DNA of 64,000 bases from Pogonophryne albipinna (lineage: Eukaryota > Chordata > Actinopteri > Perciformes > Artedidraconidae). Below are positions 10,079 through 22,032 of the stretch, in pieces. The position numbers and the translations under genes are program-made. Below the pieces are notes generated by a model, which ran no database searches, was not told the DNA's origin, and saw only the letters and a list, made by a program, of their open reading frames with translations. Location of the stretch: assembly GCA_028583405.1 (NCBI GenBank), contig JAPTMU010000116.1, forward strand, positions 293,501 to 357,500, in the 5' to 3' direction. Every line of letters starts with the position of its first letter. Position 1 is the stretch's first letter.

Positions 10079-10419
10079 TACGACTTCTTCAACTACGACT
10101 ATGACTGTTACTGCTCCTTTTACAACTACTACTACTACTTCTACAACTACTACTTATACTGCTACTACGACTACTTATACTACTACCACTATTACTACAA
10201 ATACTACTACTACTAATACAACTACTACATTACTACTACTACAACTTATAATACAATTACAACTACTTATACAACTACTAGTACTACTAACAACACCTCT
10301 ACTACTCATACAACTACTACTACAACTACTTATATTACTACTGCTACTACTACTAGTACAGATACTACTACTGCTACTATACTTCAACTACAACTGCTAC
10401 TATCATTCACTACTACAGC

Positions 10420-10451
<32 letters not shown>

Positions 10452-10453
10452 TA

Positions 10454-10522
<69 letters not shown>
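10079..10522. repeat. (ACT)n-rich array, unit A
   Basis: About 440 bp of degenerate ACT triplets ending in a purer run. It produces long artefactual Thr-rich and Ser-rich reading frames. It is longer than its unit B counterpart. Confidence 0.95.
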
Positions 10523-10523
<1 letters not shown>

Positions 10524-10559
10524 ACAGTATACTATGTACATCTGATATCTAACTACTTC

Positions 10560-11056
10560 AGCCTACTTTCAGCTGCAGAAACCATTCAACTGTTAAATGA
10601 TTCAGCTTTTTCAGGACATTGAGGCTATACATTGTGTTGTTTATACCTTTTTAAACTATTCTTTGAAATATTAAGCTTCATCACTATTTTTCCTACTCTT
10701 CCAGTTGAACATTTCACTTTCAAGTTTTCATCAAAGTCAGTGCAATGCATTTGAGCTGTAACAATTTTCGATTCAAATTATTTCACTTTTCTGCATTTTT
10801 CCGCTAAGTTCAGCAACACACTTACTTGGTCTCTGTAGCTAAAAGTAGCTACAGATACCATTCAACTATTAACACATTCACCTTTTTCTGCATTTTCAGC
10901 TGAATTCAACAACAAATGAACGCAGCTTACACCATTCACACCCATTTTCAGCAGGAAATACATTTTCTAATTTGTAATGCAATACATAAATGCGGTGTTG
11001 TCTATTTGTGTAGAAATATTTGCCCATTAACTCAGCTCAGTGATGTCATATTTGTC
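10560..11056. other. AT-rich repeat-like stretch, unit A
   Basis: Contains a recurring block: CCATTCAACTGTTAAATGATTCAGC at about 10588 and CCATTCAACTATTAACACATTCA at about 10858, both followed by TTTTTC and TTCAGC motifs. Probably a decayed repeat. The unit B copy is at 29597-30093. Confidence 0.4.
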
Positions 11057-11523
11057 CAGTGGTGGAAGAAGTACCCAGCTATTGTACTTAAAAGAACTAC
11101 TACAGTGTAAAAAACCTGTTCCAAGTACAAATAATGCATTTATAATAAGTTAAAAATGCAAGTATTGGCATCAAAATATACTTCAAGTATCAAAAGTGTA
11201 AGTACTTGTTATGCAAATTGGACCATTTTAATATATATTATGTTTTGATTATAATTATTGATGCATTCAAGTGTTATCAAAGCAGCTAGTTTGAATGACT
11301 TTATATACTACTAGCGGGTAGCTTGTGAATTTACTCTGGGTGTAACTAAAGTCGGATTTAAGTGTTTATATTTCACATTAATACTTCTGCAAAGTAACTA
11401 AAGGTACCTAGTGGAAAAAAGTACATGATTTAGCTCTGAATTGTAGTGGAGTAAAAGTACAAGGTAGCATACAATTGTAATTAAGTACAATACTTGAGTA
11501 AATCTACTTACTTTACACCTCTG
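11057..11523. mobile_element. hAT-type MITE with CAGTGGTGGAA terminus, unit A
   Basis: Starts CAGTGGTGGAAGAAGTAC and ends with the complement of CAGAGGTGTAAAG. The interior repeats the AAGTACTTGAGTAAA-type motif of a common fish MITE family. TTTGTC is present beside both ends, consistent with a target duplication. Confidence 0.7.
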
Positions 11524-12357
11524 TTTGTCTTACATTAATTATTAATGCAGTAATTAGCTTACTTGAAATACTGGTTGTTGACGTGATCCAGGATTTGAGT
11601 CAATAAAACCTCCTGAAAATGATGCATGTCAATCCAAATTCTAAGTGCTGTAACCATTAGGGTTTCTTCCTTCTATTGTTGCAGTTGAGATATTTTACCA
11701 CTAGAGGTCAGAAAAAACCTAACCCGAGGAAAAAAAATGTATAGTTGGCCTACAGGAATTTTCAAGGGGTGGCACAGGTGATTTATGACATGACATCTTG
11801 AGTCTTCTTGTGCTTTTGGTGTCTGTGTTTATATAACTGCAGCTGAAATACATTAGTGTCAGCTGTGCAACATCTAAGGCTTTTTATTACACTCGTGACT
11901 CTGAGTGCTATGGTTTTAATTCTACTTGCCTTTAATGTGGGCCTTGCCTCCATAAAATTCATTATGTATTGACCTTCCGTGACAATAATTTGGTTAACTT
12001 AACCATAGAAGCATTTTTTTCACATCTGGACAGATACTTTCCTTTTGGATGAGCCCCCTTCCCACTCTGAACATATATTTAATATGTCACCTTCTTCTTT
12101 TGAGGGGAGTTGGATCATAACACGTTTGTACTGGAGTGCATGATACATAGAGCTGATTTTCAAAAACTGATCATTGCTCCGCCTGTGGAGTAATGTTACA
12201 AACTGAACCCCACCCATCTTCATTCCCATTGGTCTATTCTTGAGCCTTCACATGGCTGTGATTGGCTGGTAACAGCTTTTACATCACATGTTCCTGGACA
12301 GGCTTGAACAGGAAATGTTTTTTTCATCATAACCATATCACAACGCCGTTTGCAAAC
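11524..12357. other. Upstream region of the unit A ppia-like gene
   Basis: Intergenic, no coding signal. The last 130 bases hold inverted CCAAT boxes and probably the promoter and 5' UTR. Repeated at 30561-31394. Confidence 0.4.
12226..12265 (+). promoter_or_regulatory. Paired inverted CCAAT boxes before the ppia-like gene
   Basis: ATTGG occurs twice, in CCCATTGGTC near 12228 and GTGATTGGCTGG at 12261, about 130 and 95 bp before the ATG. No TATA box is clear. The same pair precedes the unit B gene near 31265 and 31298. Confidence 0.4.
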
Positions 12358-14759
12358 ATGAAACAGGTTTTCTTTGACATCACTTTTGACAAAGTTCCTG
12401 CTGGCAGGATTGTCATGGAGGTAAGACTATTAAGTTATATTCCTTTATTTCAGCGATGGTGATTTCATTATGGTTTAAAATGAACAGCTATGATGCATTT
12501 TACAAAACTCTGAATGATTTACAAATTCCAATGTCTGTGTTTTGCAGCTCCGGGAGGATATAGTCCCAAAGACTGCAGGTAAGCTTTGCCAATAAGGAAG
12601 AAAGCGTTGAAAATGTACTGCATGTAGCAATAACTGAGCTACTGCTCTGGCTTTTTCCACCCACGGGGTGTTTCTCGAAGACGCTTCCTTGGTAGGACAT
12701 GTCCCTCCGAGTCAGGTCCTTCAGAAGCGATGCAAGAATCCTTCCTAGCCTCGGAAAACGAAGAATTGGGGAACAGGCTAGCCGGTGTGCGTCATATGCA
12801 AGGCCCCGCCTAAAATGAAGCGCGATTTCCGCCAAATATTTGGAAATTGGCCCGTGCGCAAAGCATTGTGGGGATTTTAAGACCGCGGAGTCTACATATG
12901 TGCAGCCTCGACATTTCCCGCACCGAAGTACTCCGGCCTCGGTAGAATTCCAAGTATGCTGGACATTGGAACAGCCCTTCGGCGGCACTCGATGACGTAG
13001 TATCCTATAAATAGTGGCTCTGGAGCAGCTTTCCTCGACATTGAGAAACACTCACGATCAAAGGGATTTATGATTGGCTTTCAATCCTCACCTGAGAAGT
13101 GATTCATAATATGGGGCGGGCTGTAGGTGAGGGTTTGAGAACCTGAATAACTAGTTGCAGTGCCAAATGTGAGTCAAAAAAGGAGTGCTACCACAGGGAG
13201 GATTAGGAGGAAGTAAGAGTAGAAAGAGGAAGCAACTGTTCTCTTGGTAATTTCCACCAAACAGATGACAGCATATTGTTGCTTATTTTGTACCACAACC
13301 TTGAATCTAGCATGAGAATCCTTAGAAACTGTCTAACTGATTTTGTGATAAGACCTTATTTAAATATATCCAGTAGATGCAGACAAAATGGCCTACATTT
13401 TGCTTTGTGCATAGAGTATCCTACTATATAGTGGCTCAAATACATCATGCTGTGATCTGTTGCAATATCCTCAGTATCCCGACCACAAAGAGAAACTAAA
13501 CGATGTTGCTGCTTTGTAGGAAGGCTGAGAGGCCTAAAACATGTCTGTCTGATAAGCTCCAACCCTTTGGAAAAGCTTACTTGATGAACAAAAAAACTCA
13601 CCAGCTTCTTGTACATTGTACTCTCGACTCAATTTAGGCTTTTTTTCCCCCTCAGTTTTCAATCTGTTTCCAATCAGATGTTTTATTTCTGTGCATGTTC
13701 TTGCATTGTTTTTACTCCTGCGTCTTATGGGCTATTTCCTACTTGTTGTTACTAATTTAGTTTTTGAATGCTCTCCTGTTTTGCTTTTGAGTTTCTTGGT
13801 TCACAATGCATTTTATAACAGTAGTTTTGAGAAGGTGATACTTAAATACAGTTTCTATTATTACTCCACTGACAAGTACAGATGTAAAGCACATTAATAC
13901 AGAATCTGTATCCAGGCAGATTTCTTTTTCAGTTTGTTGTCCAATTGCGTTTTAGCTGGCTTTTGGTCTTTTGTGGATAACAAAAAGGGAAAAACTCTAT
14001 TGTCCAACCATGATTCAGTTTTATGTATAAACTAGGCTATATGGTTGCCCCTCACCTAACTTGTTGCAGAGGTAGTTGAAAATGATTGATGCAAAAAAGA
14101 ATAAATATTGCTGGTTATTTGTGACACCTTTTTTGGGGGAATTAAAGGAAATAACAGTGTTTTTATTTCACAGAAAACTTCCGTGCTTTGTGCACCGGAG
14201 AGAAAGGGTTTGGCTACAAGGGCTCCAGTTTTCACCGAATCATCACCCAATTCATGTGCCAGGTAGAGTAAAGGAAATAATTTAGTTCAAGTTCAGATTG
14301 AACCTCAAATAGATTTTTGTATGCCTGTTGCCAAGTCAACTGAGACTTTTTAATGTTTTCTCAGGGTGGGGACTTTACCAAACACGATGGAACTGGAGGC
14401 AAATCCATCTACGGGGAGAAGTTTGGTGACGAGAACTTCACGTTGAAGCATCAGGGCATGGGCACACTGTCCATGGCGAACGCTGGGCCAAACACCAATG
14501 GGTCCCAGTTCTTCATCTGCACAGGGAACACTAGCTGGTAAGCTCCACTTTGGGCCATGTGCTGTTGCTTTCAGGCTTATTCAAACTGTTTCAGCCTATT
14601 TCAGAGTTGCCTCTTTCCTTTTTCAGGCTGGACGGGAAGCACGTGGTGTTTGGGAAGGTGGTGGAGGGCATTGACGTCGTCAAGAAAATGGACGGTGTAG
14701 GTTCCAAAGAAGGTCCTACTTCGAAGAAGGTTGTCATTGCAGACTGTGGTGAATTATAA
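12358..14759 (+). CDS. ppia: Cyclophilin A-type peptidyl-prolyl isomerase, complete, unit A
   Basis: Five exons: 12358-12420, 12548-12578, 14174-14262, 14365-14537 and 14627-14759, all with GT-AG edges. The sum is 489 nt, giving 162 residues; human PPIA has 165. The protein starts M-K-Q-V-F-F-D-I and has [11 protein letters not shown] with the catalytic Arg, N-G-S-Q-F-F-I-C-T, and W-L-D-G-K-H. All main pocket residues are present, so isomerase activity is expected. The usual Pro of R-I-I-P is Thr. It probably arose from the ppia gene at the window start by an older local duplication, since exon lengths and parts of intron 4 resemble each other. No signal peptide, so cytosolic. Orthology to ppia rather than a lineage-specific paralogue is inferred. 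Confidence 0.93.
12666..13053. mobile_element. GC-rich inverted-repeat element in ppia intron 2, unit A
   Basis: A 388-bp segment of markedly higher GC than the intron around it. It starts GGGTGTTTCTCGAAGACGC and its other end, read inward, is GAGTGTTTCTCAATGTCG. The termini suggest a non-autonomous DNA transposon, perhaps Harbinger-like. The 183-codon minus-strand frame across it is not supported as a gene. Confidence 0.5.
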
Positions 14760-14828
14760 TAGTGTGACAAAGCTCCTTAAGGTCACATGTACCCTTTAAC
14801 ATCCACTTCAAAATGAGCTGAAAGTGTC

Positions 14829-14834
14829 AATAAA
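14829..14834 (+). terminator. Poly(A) signal of the unit A ppia-like gene
   Basis: AATAAA 70 bases after the stop, in GTCAATAAAGC. The unit B equivalent is at about 33866. Confidence 0.75.
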
Positions 14835-17800
14835 GCAACCTAAAGCTGAATGTGTTTGTCATCTCATTCATAAAGATGCTTTGTTCTAATAATTGTTGGG
14901 GAATTTGGGTGGGATCTTCCATTGCAAGTGTTTTAACAATAAGGTTAGTCTTGTATCATTGTTGTGACATTGTTTCTAAAGTCATTATAATAATTAAAAA
15001 TGAAAATTGGGTCAATGAGTGCAAAAGGCCTTCTTATAGTGATTGTTTTTTTCCTGTTCTGGGCTACTGGACGGACAAAACGTGGAACTCTGTAGATGTG
15101 AAGAGCTCATTCTAAGCTAACAACACAGACACAACTAAGACAACAAGTCTTAGTTTTAGGGGAATCTCTTGAACTCAAACCAGTGAAAAATTACTCTCAT
15201 CATTAAACAGTGCTGGAATAAGTATATTATAAATGTAAGTCCTTCAAAAGCTGTCAGACAAATGCAGTGTTTTAAAAATGCATCTTTGCTGTAATGGTGT
15301 AGAACTATAAATATATCTCTTTCAAATACAAAATACAGTGCAACTACTTAGAGAAGTTTTTGTTTTTTTATTTCTGATTAAGTACAGAATTTATCAAAAA
15401 CAAAGAAGGCTCAGTGTTATTCACAATATAAACATTAAAATCCAACGTGAAGTACACAGATTAACTCATCGACATCTCCTTTGCCAGTTTCCAATGAACC
15501 TCAAAGGGAGTAAAACAAAAATAAATTCAAAATAATTAAAGTTTCCCTATAGAAAGGCTTCAGTGAGAAAACAAAAAATATTAAGAGAATATAAACAGGA
15601 ATAGAGATCAACGACCAATCACGGCACAGTAAAACCACAAATACAAAACACAGATCCGATACAGAAAAGGTCAAGATCGCAATGGTTAAAGGCCCTATCA
15701 GAGGAATATTCTTGAATAGTTCACCTATGTTAAAAAGTGTTTATTTTGTGTATTAACTGAGTGGAAAAAGACGGTTTAAGCTGCACCAGGGCATCGTTGT
15801 ATTTAACAGAAAGTCTTACACATAAGTAAGTCTCTGCTTTTCCTGACACCAAATGTAGCATATATTCAGGACTTTGGTAGTTACTTCATGCCTTCACAAA
15901 TCAATCCAAATATACCAAATTTGCCAATTTAAAATATCCAAGATCCCATGAAAAATATGTTTCATGCAATATGGATAAAGGGGTCTGATGTGGCTCCTTG
16001 GGTCATATATTGGTCCCAAAGAATCCAGCAACGATGCAAATGGGTATTAATCTAACACACAATGCAAGCAAACTGTCCCGTTAAATCGCGATAGTGCTTT
16101 CCAAGGCCACAACACGAAACACTCTTTAAGGATATCGTGCAGTCAATAGGAAGGTGATTATCTTAGCATTAGCACTAAAGACAGAAATAAAAACTGCTAG
16201 CTATTTTTTTTTTTAAAAGGCTACCAAAATCAGCGAAATTACAGAGTTGGCATTAACAACTAGCCGACATCTGATAAAATCTGCTAGTATTAGTTTACCA
16301 ACAACACTCAAAATTGTTAACATTTTTAACTCTTGTGGGAAATCAAATACCTGTTATATCAAAAATTACTGCTTTTGTTGCTAATTGTAAACACAGACTT
16401 TGAAAGGCGTAGCAACAGAGGGGCCCATGAAACGTCTTGTATGTTTAATCCGTTGACAACATTAATGTAAAACATGTTAGACAGCCTCCAGCTTTTATGC
16501 TAAGCTAAGCTAATCACCTCCTGAGTTATCTTCTCATCTTACTATCGGCAGGAAAATCCGATGAGCTTATTTAAAAAACATTCAAACTATGCCCTAATAC
16601 CCCCACAGACTGTACAAATCCACTAATTAGCTTTTAGTTTACATTGGTTTTTGCCTGTGAGTTGAGCAAAGTACAACTCTTTACCCCATTTCATCATGGT
16701 GGTTTTAAAACAGCACAAATGAAGACCACAAGTCACAAAAAACAGATGTGATACCCGAGGTAATCATTAATAAAACACTGGAGGGTATTTGAAAAGCTGG
16801 TTTAAATGTCAGCATTGGATCCTCGATTGTTTTTCGTTAACATGAGAACACAGGCATCACTAAATAACAAGACAAAAGAGAGGACTTTGTAAGACTCGCG
16901 TACAGCACTGAACACTGTGAACTCTCCTGACAGCCAGGCAGTTGGTAGCTTTTGCAATGGCACATCTGTGGTATTTTCTCCCACTGCACGTCAAGTCTCA
17001 GTGCCTCTAAATGCAGGCATATTAAATATTCACCCTTATAGTGATTAAGGAGTGATAAACCAGACTGCAGACTGTAATGTTCATCTCGTAGATGAATTTC
17101 AGATATCTAATACAAATATTAAGAAGGACTGTGACTATTTGATTGAAACAATACATTGAACTCGAACGAAAATCATAGTATACTGAAGTATACTGTATGC
17201 GCTATTCACAAACTCACAGCTAACAATTGTGTACAGATTGTGACAACACTGTAGTACAATAATCGACAGGCTACATAACTGTGCTGGTATAGACCTGCGC
17301 TAGTGTGTGAGCTGTTCAGAGCACTTAATGACACTTGCTGAATGTAACAAAAGTAGAGGGAAGACCTGCAAATGCTTAATCTATGGGGAATAATGAGCAA
17401 GAGTCTTCTTACTGAGGGCTGATATCACAGGTTTAACCCTCCATTTTGATTACAAAAGACAGGAAAGCCCATATGTTGAAAAACCAGGTGTGGTATTTCC
17501 AGGGACTAAATGTTTGGGACCCTGAATCACAACCATAAACTTTAAGTGTGAACACTGCACACTAGCTCTCTTGCGTGATAGAACAATATCACCTTTATGG
17601 TTCTAATAGGAGCTCTAAGAGCCAGTGGCAATACTCTGATTCCCATTGATCTAGTTCACATTAAAGATGCCTCATTTAAAACCAAAACAAGTACTATTAA
17701 TGTTTATTTATTTTGTCCTTGTTGTTTTTTTCTATGGTATATCATTTAGCAAATACTTCATTATGATTAAATTGGTTGTCTTCCTTTCCAGTTACCAAAA

Positions 17801-18552
17801 CATTTACATAAATTGCTGCATTTTATTAAATAACACAACCACCTACAATTTCCCTTATTAAAACATCAACATTGCTCATATATTATTCTAACACAGTTTC
17901 TAACTACACTATTTAATGTCTCCAGTGAATGAAATTATGTATTTTATATGTCTATATTTACTACAATGACATGGGATCGTTGAAATGTACATGCGGTTGG
18001 TTGGACTGCTTGGACTTTGGTGATAAAATAAGTACAAGTGACTGTTTTTTGTAAAAAATCTACCAGTGAGATGAGATTATTTAATCTTCTTCCAGTAATA
18101 ATTGTTAACACATTTGAAGACATTTCTTCTTGACATAAGAAAAATTGCACCAGAGATTAGATTTGCTATGGATTCCTGCAGCCTGTATTCTGTTTAGCTA
18201 TGATTTCATTTTTGAAGGTTCAGTGGCAGTAGAACATCAGTTTCGAGTGGAATTGTCTGAAGTTTGATTAAAGTGGACTTTACCCTGGTATAAAAAGAGA
18301 ATAGTTGTTCCTAAACTGTCCTGCTTTTGACCTTTTACAGCCAAGTTGGATTGTAATCAATAAAACTGACTCGACTAAGTAGACGTAATGAGATCTTCAT
18401 TAATGCGCTGAGAGTTCCCTTAGACATTAAATGTCAGTGTTGATGTTTTTCAGCGGCTCAAACACAAACGAACAACAATATAAAATACTTAAATAAATAA
18501 ATAAAAAATTCAAATGAATCGGACGAAACCAATATCAGATGAGTGTGTGTTT
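14835..18552. other. Long non-coding stretch between ppia-like gene and dusp26, unit A
   Basis: About 3.7 kb, AT-rich, without a supported exon. Much of the right part may be the dusp26 3' UTR, which would run leftward; TTTATT (minus-strand AATAAA) occurs near 17702. The repeat-like phrase GCTAAGCTAAGCTAA is at about 16500. Repeated at 33872-37585 with a four-base deletion near 34238. Confidence 0.5.
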
Positions 18553-21500
18553 TCAGCTCTGTGGAGACGTCTTACGGCTCTCTCTCAGGATGCCGTCCAG
18601 GCCGTTGAGCTGGCGGAGGAACCCTCGGTTGGGGATGACGCCTCGGTGGTCCTTCACGGTTTTGATGGCCTCCACCAGCGTCAGGTTCTGTCTGATCATC
18701 AGGTACGCCAGCACCAGAGTGGCCGAGCGGCTCACTCCCACTGTGCAGTGGACCAGCACCTTACCTGAACACACAAACAACATGAAACCCTAAATCTGTT
18801 CCATATGTTTCTTACGTGTTTATATACATTTTGTTAGGTAATTCGTTGAGACATAGTCATTGCATCAACTTAAAAAAAATTGATGATATGTCAATGTGGT
18901 GTCTGCTGAAGACAAGAGTAAAACAAATAAAAATGATTGCTAGTCTGAATTAAGTTTTATAGACCAAAAATCCATCCATACATATTTGTTTTAATTTAGT
19001 GCTGTGTAAAATGTGCATTGCTGGAGAAGCCTGGGACTTGTGACTTTCATTGCCCAAAAAATATACTGTAACTGTAAAACAATTTGGAGCATTTTGTGAT
19101 TTTCAAATTTAAATTGTTAAGTAATTTGAACACCAAAAAATAGTTTTTAATTATAATTTTATATTCTCGATCTAGCATTTCTGAAATCGTGGCTACACAC
19201 AAATCCACATATTTCCATGTTGTTAAGGTTTACAAAGGATGCACTTCACACACAAACGCACACTCTCAGAATACCTCCATTGATGAGGGCTTTGTGGATG
19301 AACTCAGCAGCAGGATAGAAGTTGACGCTCATGTCGAAGGTGGGGGAATCATGAGCCTCGATGCCGTGATAAGTGATGTTCATCCCAGCGTAATACTCGG
19401 CACCGCCTCGCCACTTGCTCTGGGCACAGTTGAGGATGTGTGTAATTTCGAGTTTGGCCAGCTCTCGTCGGTCTGATGCGATATCTCTGCAGAGAAGACA
19501 TTTTTTGCAGCTTTTTGTTCACTTCTCTCCCAATCAGTTTCATTTAAGTAATGAAGTGAAATACTCTAACTTGTAAATGTGACATAAACAAAGGCAGTTG
19601 GGTTTGTGCAGATGTTAGAGTTTGACGGCCGGTTTGATAAACAAATACTAAAAACATACAATATTCCCCCTGAGATGTAATGAAGTGGAAGTATTAAGTG
19701 GCATAACATTGAAGCACAGCACAAACAAAACAAACTTCCCAACACTGATGTACGGAAGATATTGTGAGTGAACCTTCATAAATTGAGGATAAATTCAACT
19801 CTAAAATGTGTTTTTCTTCACTGTGTGTACCAACTTCAGCCTGCTCGTTACCTTCCTGGTGTTTCTTTTTTCTGTTACTGACTCTCATGAGATCCTGCCA
19901 CTCCCTCCTGCCCTGCAGTAACCCCTTTCCCGCCATTTCCTCCCCCTGGCTCTCAGCCAACAAGTTTATGTACCAGTTTATTTCCACTAGCTCTCTGCCA
20001 GATTGTCTGACTGGCAAACGCCCTTTAGCTTTCCGGACTTTTTTCTTCTCCTTGCCTGCATGACAAGAACTTCTGCTCTTACATGGCTGACTGTATGTCA
20101 TGTTTTCTGGGGTTGACTCTGTTCTGTGAAACACTTATGGAGTTGTTTGAGCTTCCCTTTGCTTTCCTTTTGCAAAAAGGATGCATATGCAGAGTTTGTT
20201 TTGACCAACATCTGCTGCAGGAGTAGCTTCTTTGAGCGCCTGCATTAATACATGCATTACATTTTCATGTTGTGCATTAGTTTCTTAAGCATGTGTGACA
20301 CTACCTTTACTGTTTTGAACTACTTGAACTTGAGTAATTCCATTTTATGCCACTTAATACTTCTACTGTACGACATTTGAGTGGGAAATATTCTACATTT
20401 AGGACCACTGTATATTAGAAACATATTACATTACATACAACAGCTTTTGTTAAGAGTTCATCTACAGTTTCAGATTAATAATATAACTAGTACTTAACAA
20501 AAATACAGTACTTGTAGTCGTTAATGATTTGATTTTAAATAAAGTTGACCATATAACTCACATCAATTCAGTTTAAAAAAAAAAAGCATTATCATAATTG
20601 AGAGGCGAAGTCCCGCCCATCTACTTCCGACCCATGGGACCTTATTTCGGAAAAATGATGTATTGAAGTCAATTGGGAGAGAACGATTATCTTTCGATCC
20701 CGTTTGAATTGTGCCACGAATTACACATATGATGTTTGTCAATCTTAAAAAATCATTTCCATGTCAAAAAAGAAACTGTTGAAATATAAGACTATGAAAA
20801 TTACGCAACTAGAAAGACTACAAATCCCAGAATCCCGGTTCTGCATGCTGGCTCTTACGGAACCGACTAACTCCCCTTGTGTGTATGTACAGCTCTCAAC
20901 ATGCCCAGACTTGTAGTGATTTTCTCCTCTTTTAAAACTTTTCGCCTCATTCTGAAAGAAAGAAGTGAAATGTTTCCACGTGACGGCCGTCTTGGTGTGT
21001 GGTGCGAGATGGGAGATGTAGTTCATTGAGCGGTTTCACACAAAAAAAGTGTTACTTCACAGTTTTAGGACACATTTAAAAAAAATTGACTTGCAAAATT
21101 ATCTTTTAAATTGACAAACATCATATGTGTAATTCGTGGCACAATTCAAACGGGATCGAAAGATGATCTTTCTCTCTCCATTGACTTCAATACATAATTT
21201 TTCCGAAATAAGGTCTCATGGAGCTCCCCCGGAAAGGGAGGGACTTCGCCTCTCTATAATGTTGTGTTGTTTCCAAGGAAGAAGTAGAATCACCCTTGAA
21301 TATATAATTTAGCCTAGGCGTTTTTTTTTCCTGTCCCCACTTTGTTTTTCTTTGCTTGTGTTCGAAATGGTGGTTGTTCAGTGTTGAAACAGTAATTAGC
21401 TAACAATGACATTATTACAATTTGAAATAGAATATCTTTAATGTTCTATTAATATAAAGTGAGGTCCACTTACCAGTTACTCTATAAAACGGTTGGTAGT

Positions 21501-22032
21501 TATGGGTACTTTATACTTAAGTACATTTGAAGGCAATACTTCTTTACTTTACTTGAGTAAAGATAAGAAGTTTAGTCAGTACTTCAACTTTTACCAGAGT
21601 ATTTTTAAACACCAGTATCTGTACTTCTACTTGAGTAAAGGATGTGTGTACTTTTGCCATCTCTGATTAAAGTGATGCTTTAATAATGTAATGTATTATT
21701 TGCAATGGCACATTATGTAAATAGTTTTAATTGTACTTGTATTCAAAATAGTAAACACTTTTTCCTAAAGTATTTATTTGATGGCACTAGTTGTACTTGC
21801 ACATAGTTCTTCCATCACTGTTATCATGAAGTGAGGGTGATGTGTACACTCACTGATCTCCAATGTAAAGTCTCGGCCACACTTCGTCTGTGTGGTTGCA
21901 GGCAGTTTTGCCCGTGCACAGCAGCCTCTCCAGCTCGGACACGGTCAGCAGCGGGGACACGCGCTCGGTGTCTTTTCGGTTCGGGGACCTGGAGCTGCTC
22001 CTGGACCGGGAGAACCGGGACATAAACGCCAT
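18553..22032 (-). CDS. dusp26: Dual-specificity phosphatase 26, intact copy, unit A
   Basis: Minus-strand exons 22032-21854, 19486-19275 and 18764-18553 join in frame: 603 nt, 200 residues; human DUSP26 has 211. The N-terminus (F-M-S-R-F-S-R-S, then [15 protein letters not shown] and [12 protein letters not shown]) is diagnostic. Exon 2 has the general-acid loop H-D-S-P-T-F-D-M. Exon 3 has the catalytic signature [12 protein letters not shown] with the nucleophilic Cys and the Arg, then P-N-R-G-F-L-R-Q-L. It should dephosphorylate Tyr and Ser/Thr, on MAP kinases among other substrates. An acceptor (TTTTCAG) 5 bases before the ATG implies an upstream 5' UTR exon, possibly near 22294-22560. Intron 1 holds an inverted-repeat element and an unidentified exon-like segment. 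Confidence 0.93.
19852..20055 (-). other. Unidentified phase-1 exon-like segment in dusp26 intron 1, unit A
   Basis: On the minus strand an acceptor (TCTTGTCATGCAG) precedes 20055 and a donor (GTAACG) follows 19852. The 204 nt between are open: [39 protein letters not shown]. Both edges are phase 1, so it could be skipped or included without a shift. Flanking dusp26 introns are in another phase, so it is not simply a dusp26 exon. I do not recognise the peptide; it may be a relic of an inserted gene. The unit B copy is 38885-39088. Confidence 0.3.
20600..21254. mobile_element. Foldback element with 143-bp inverted termini in dusp26 intron 1, unit A
   Basis: Left arm 20600-20742 and right arm 21111-21254 are near-perfect inverted repeats, starting GAGAGGCGAAGTCCC at each end and closing GATGTTTGTCAA. 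The centre is about 370 bp and holds ACTACAAATCCCAGAATCC (20817-20835) and, on the other strand, AACTACATCTCCCATCTCGC (21004-21023), both close to the ZNF143/Staf site. The element has no coding capacity. Confidence 0.85.
21475..21665. mobile_element. hAT-type MITE fragment upstream of dusp26 exon 2, unit A
   Basis: Reads, from the right end inward, CAGAGATGGCAAAAGTACAC, then repeated TTTACTCAAGTA and GTACTTAAGTA phrases of the common fish MITE family. The left end is eroded. The unit B copy is at about 40507-40697. Confidence 0.55.

Noticed and set aside
9645..10454. 269-codon Thr/Leu-rich frame (and its unit B relative at 28954-29589)
   Set aside because: Translation of the degenerate ACT array; composition follows the triplet repeat in every frame.
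12500..13051. 183-codon minus-strand frame in ppia intron 2
   Set aside because: Lies on an inverted-repeat element; no recognisable domain and no splice support.
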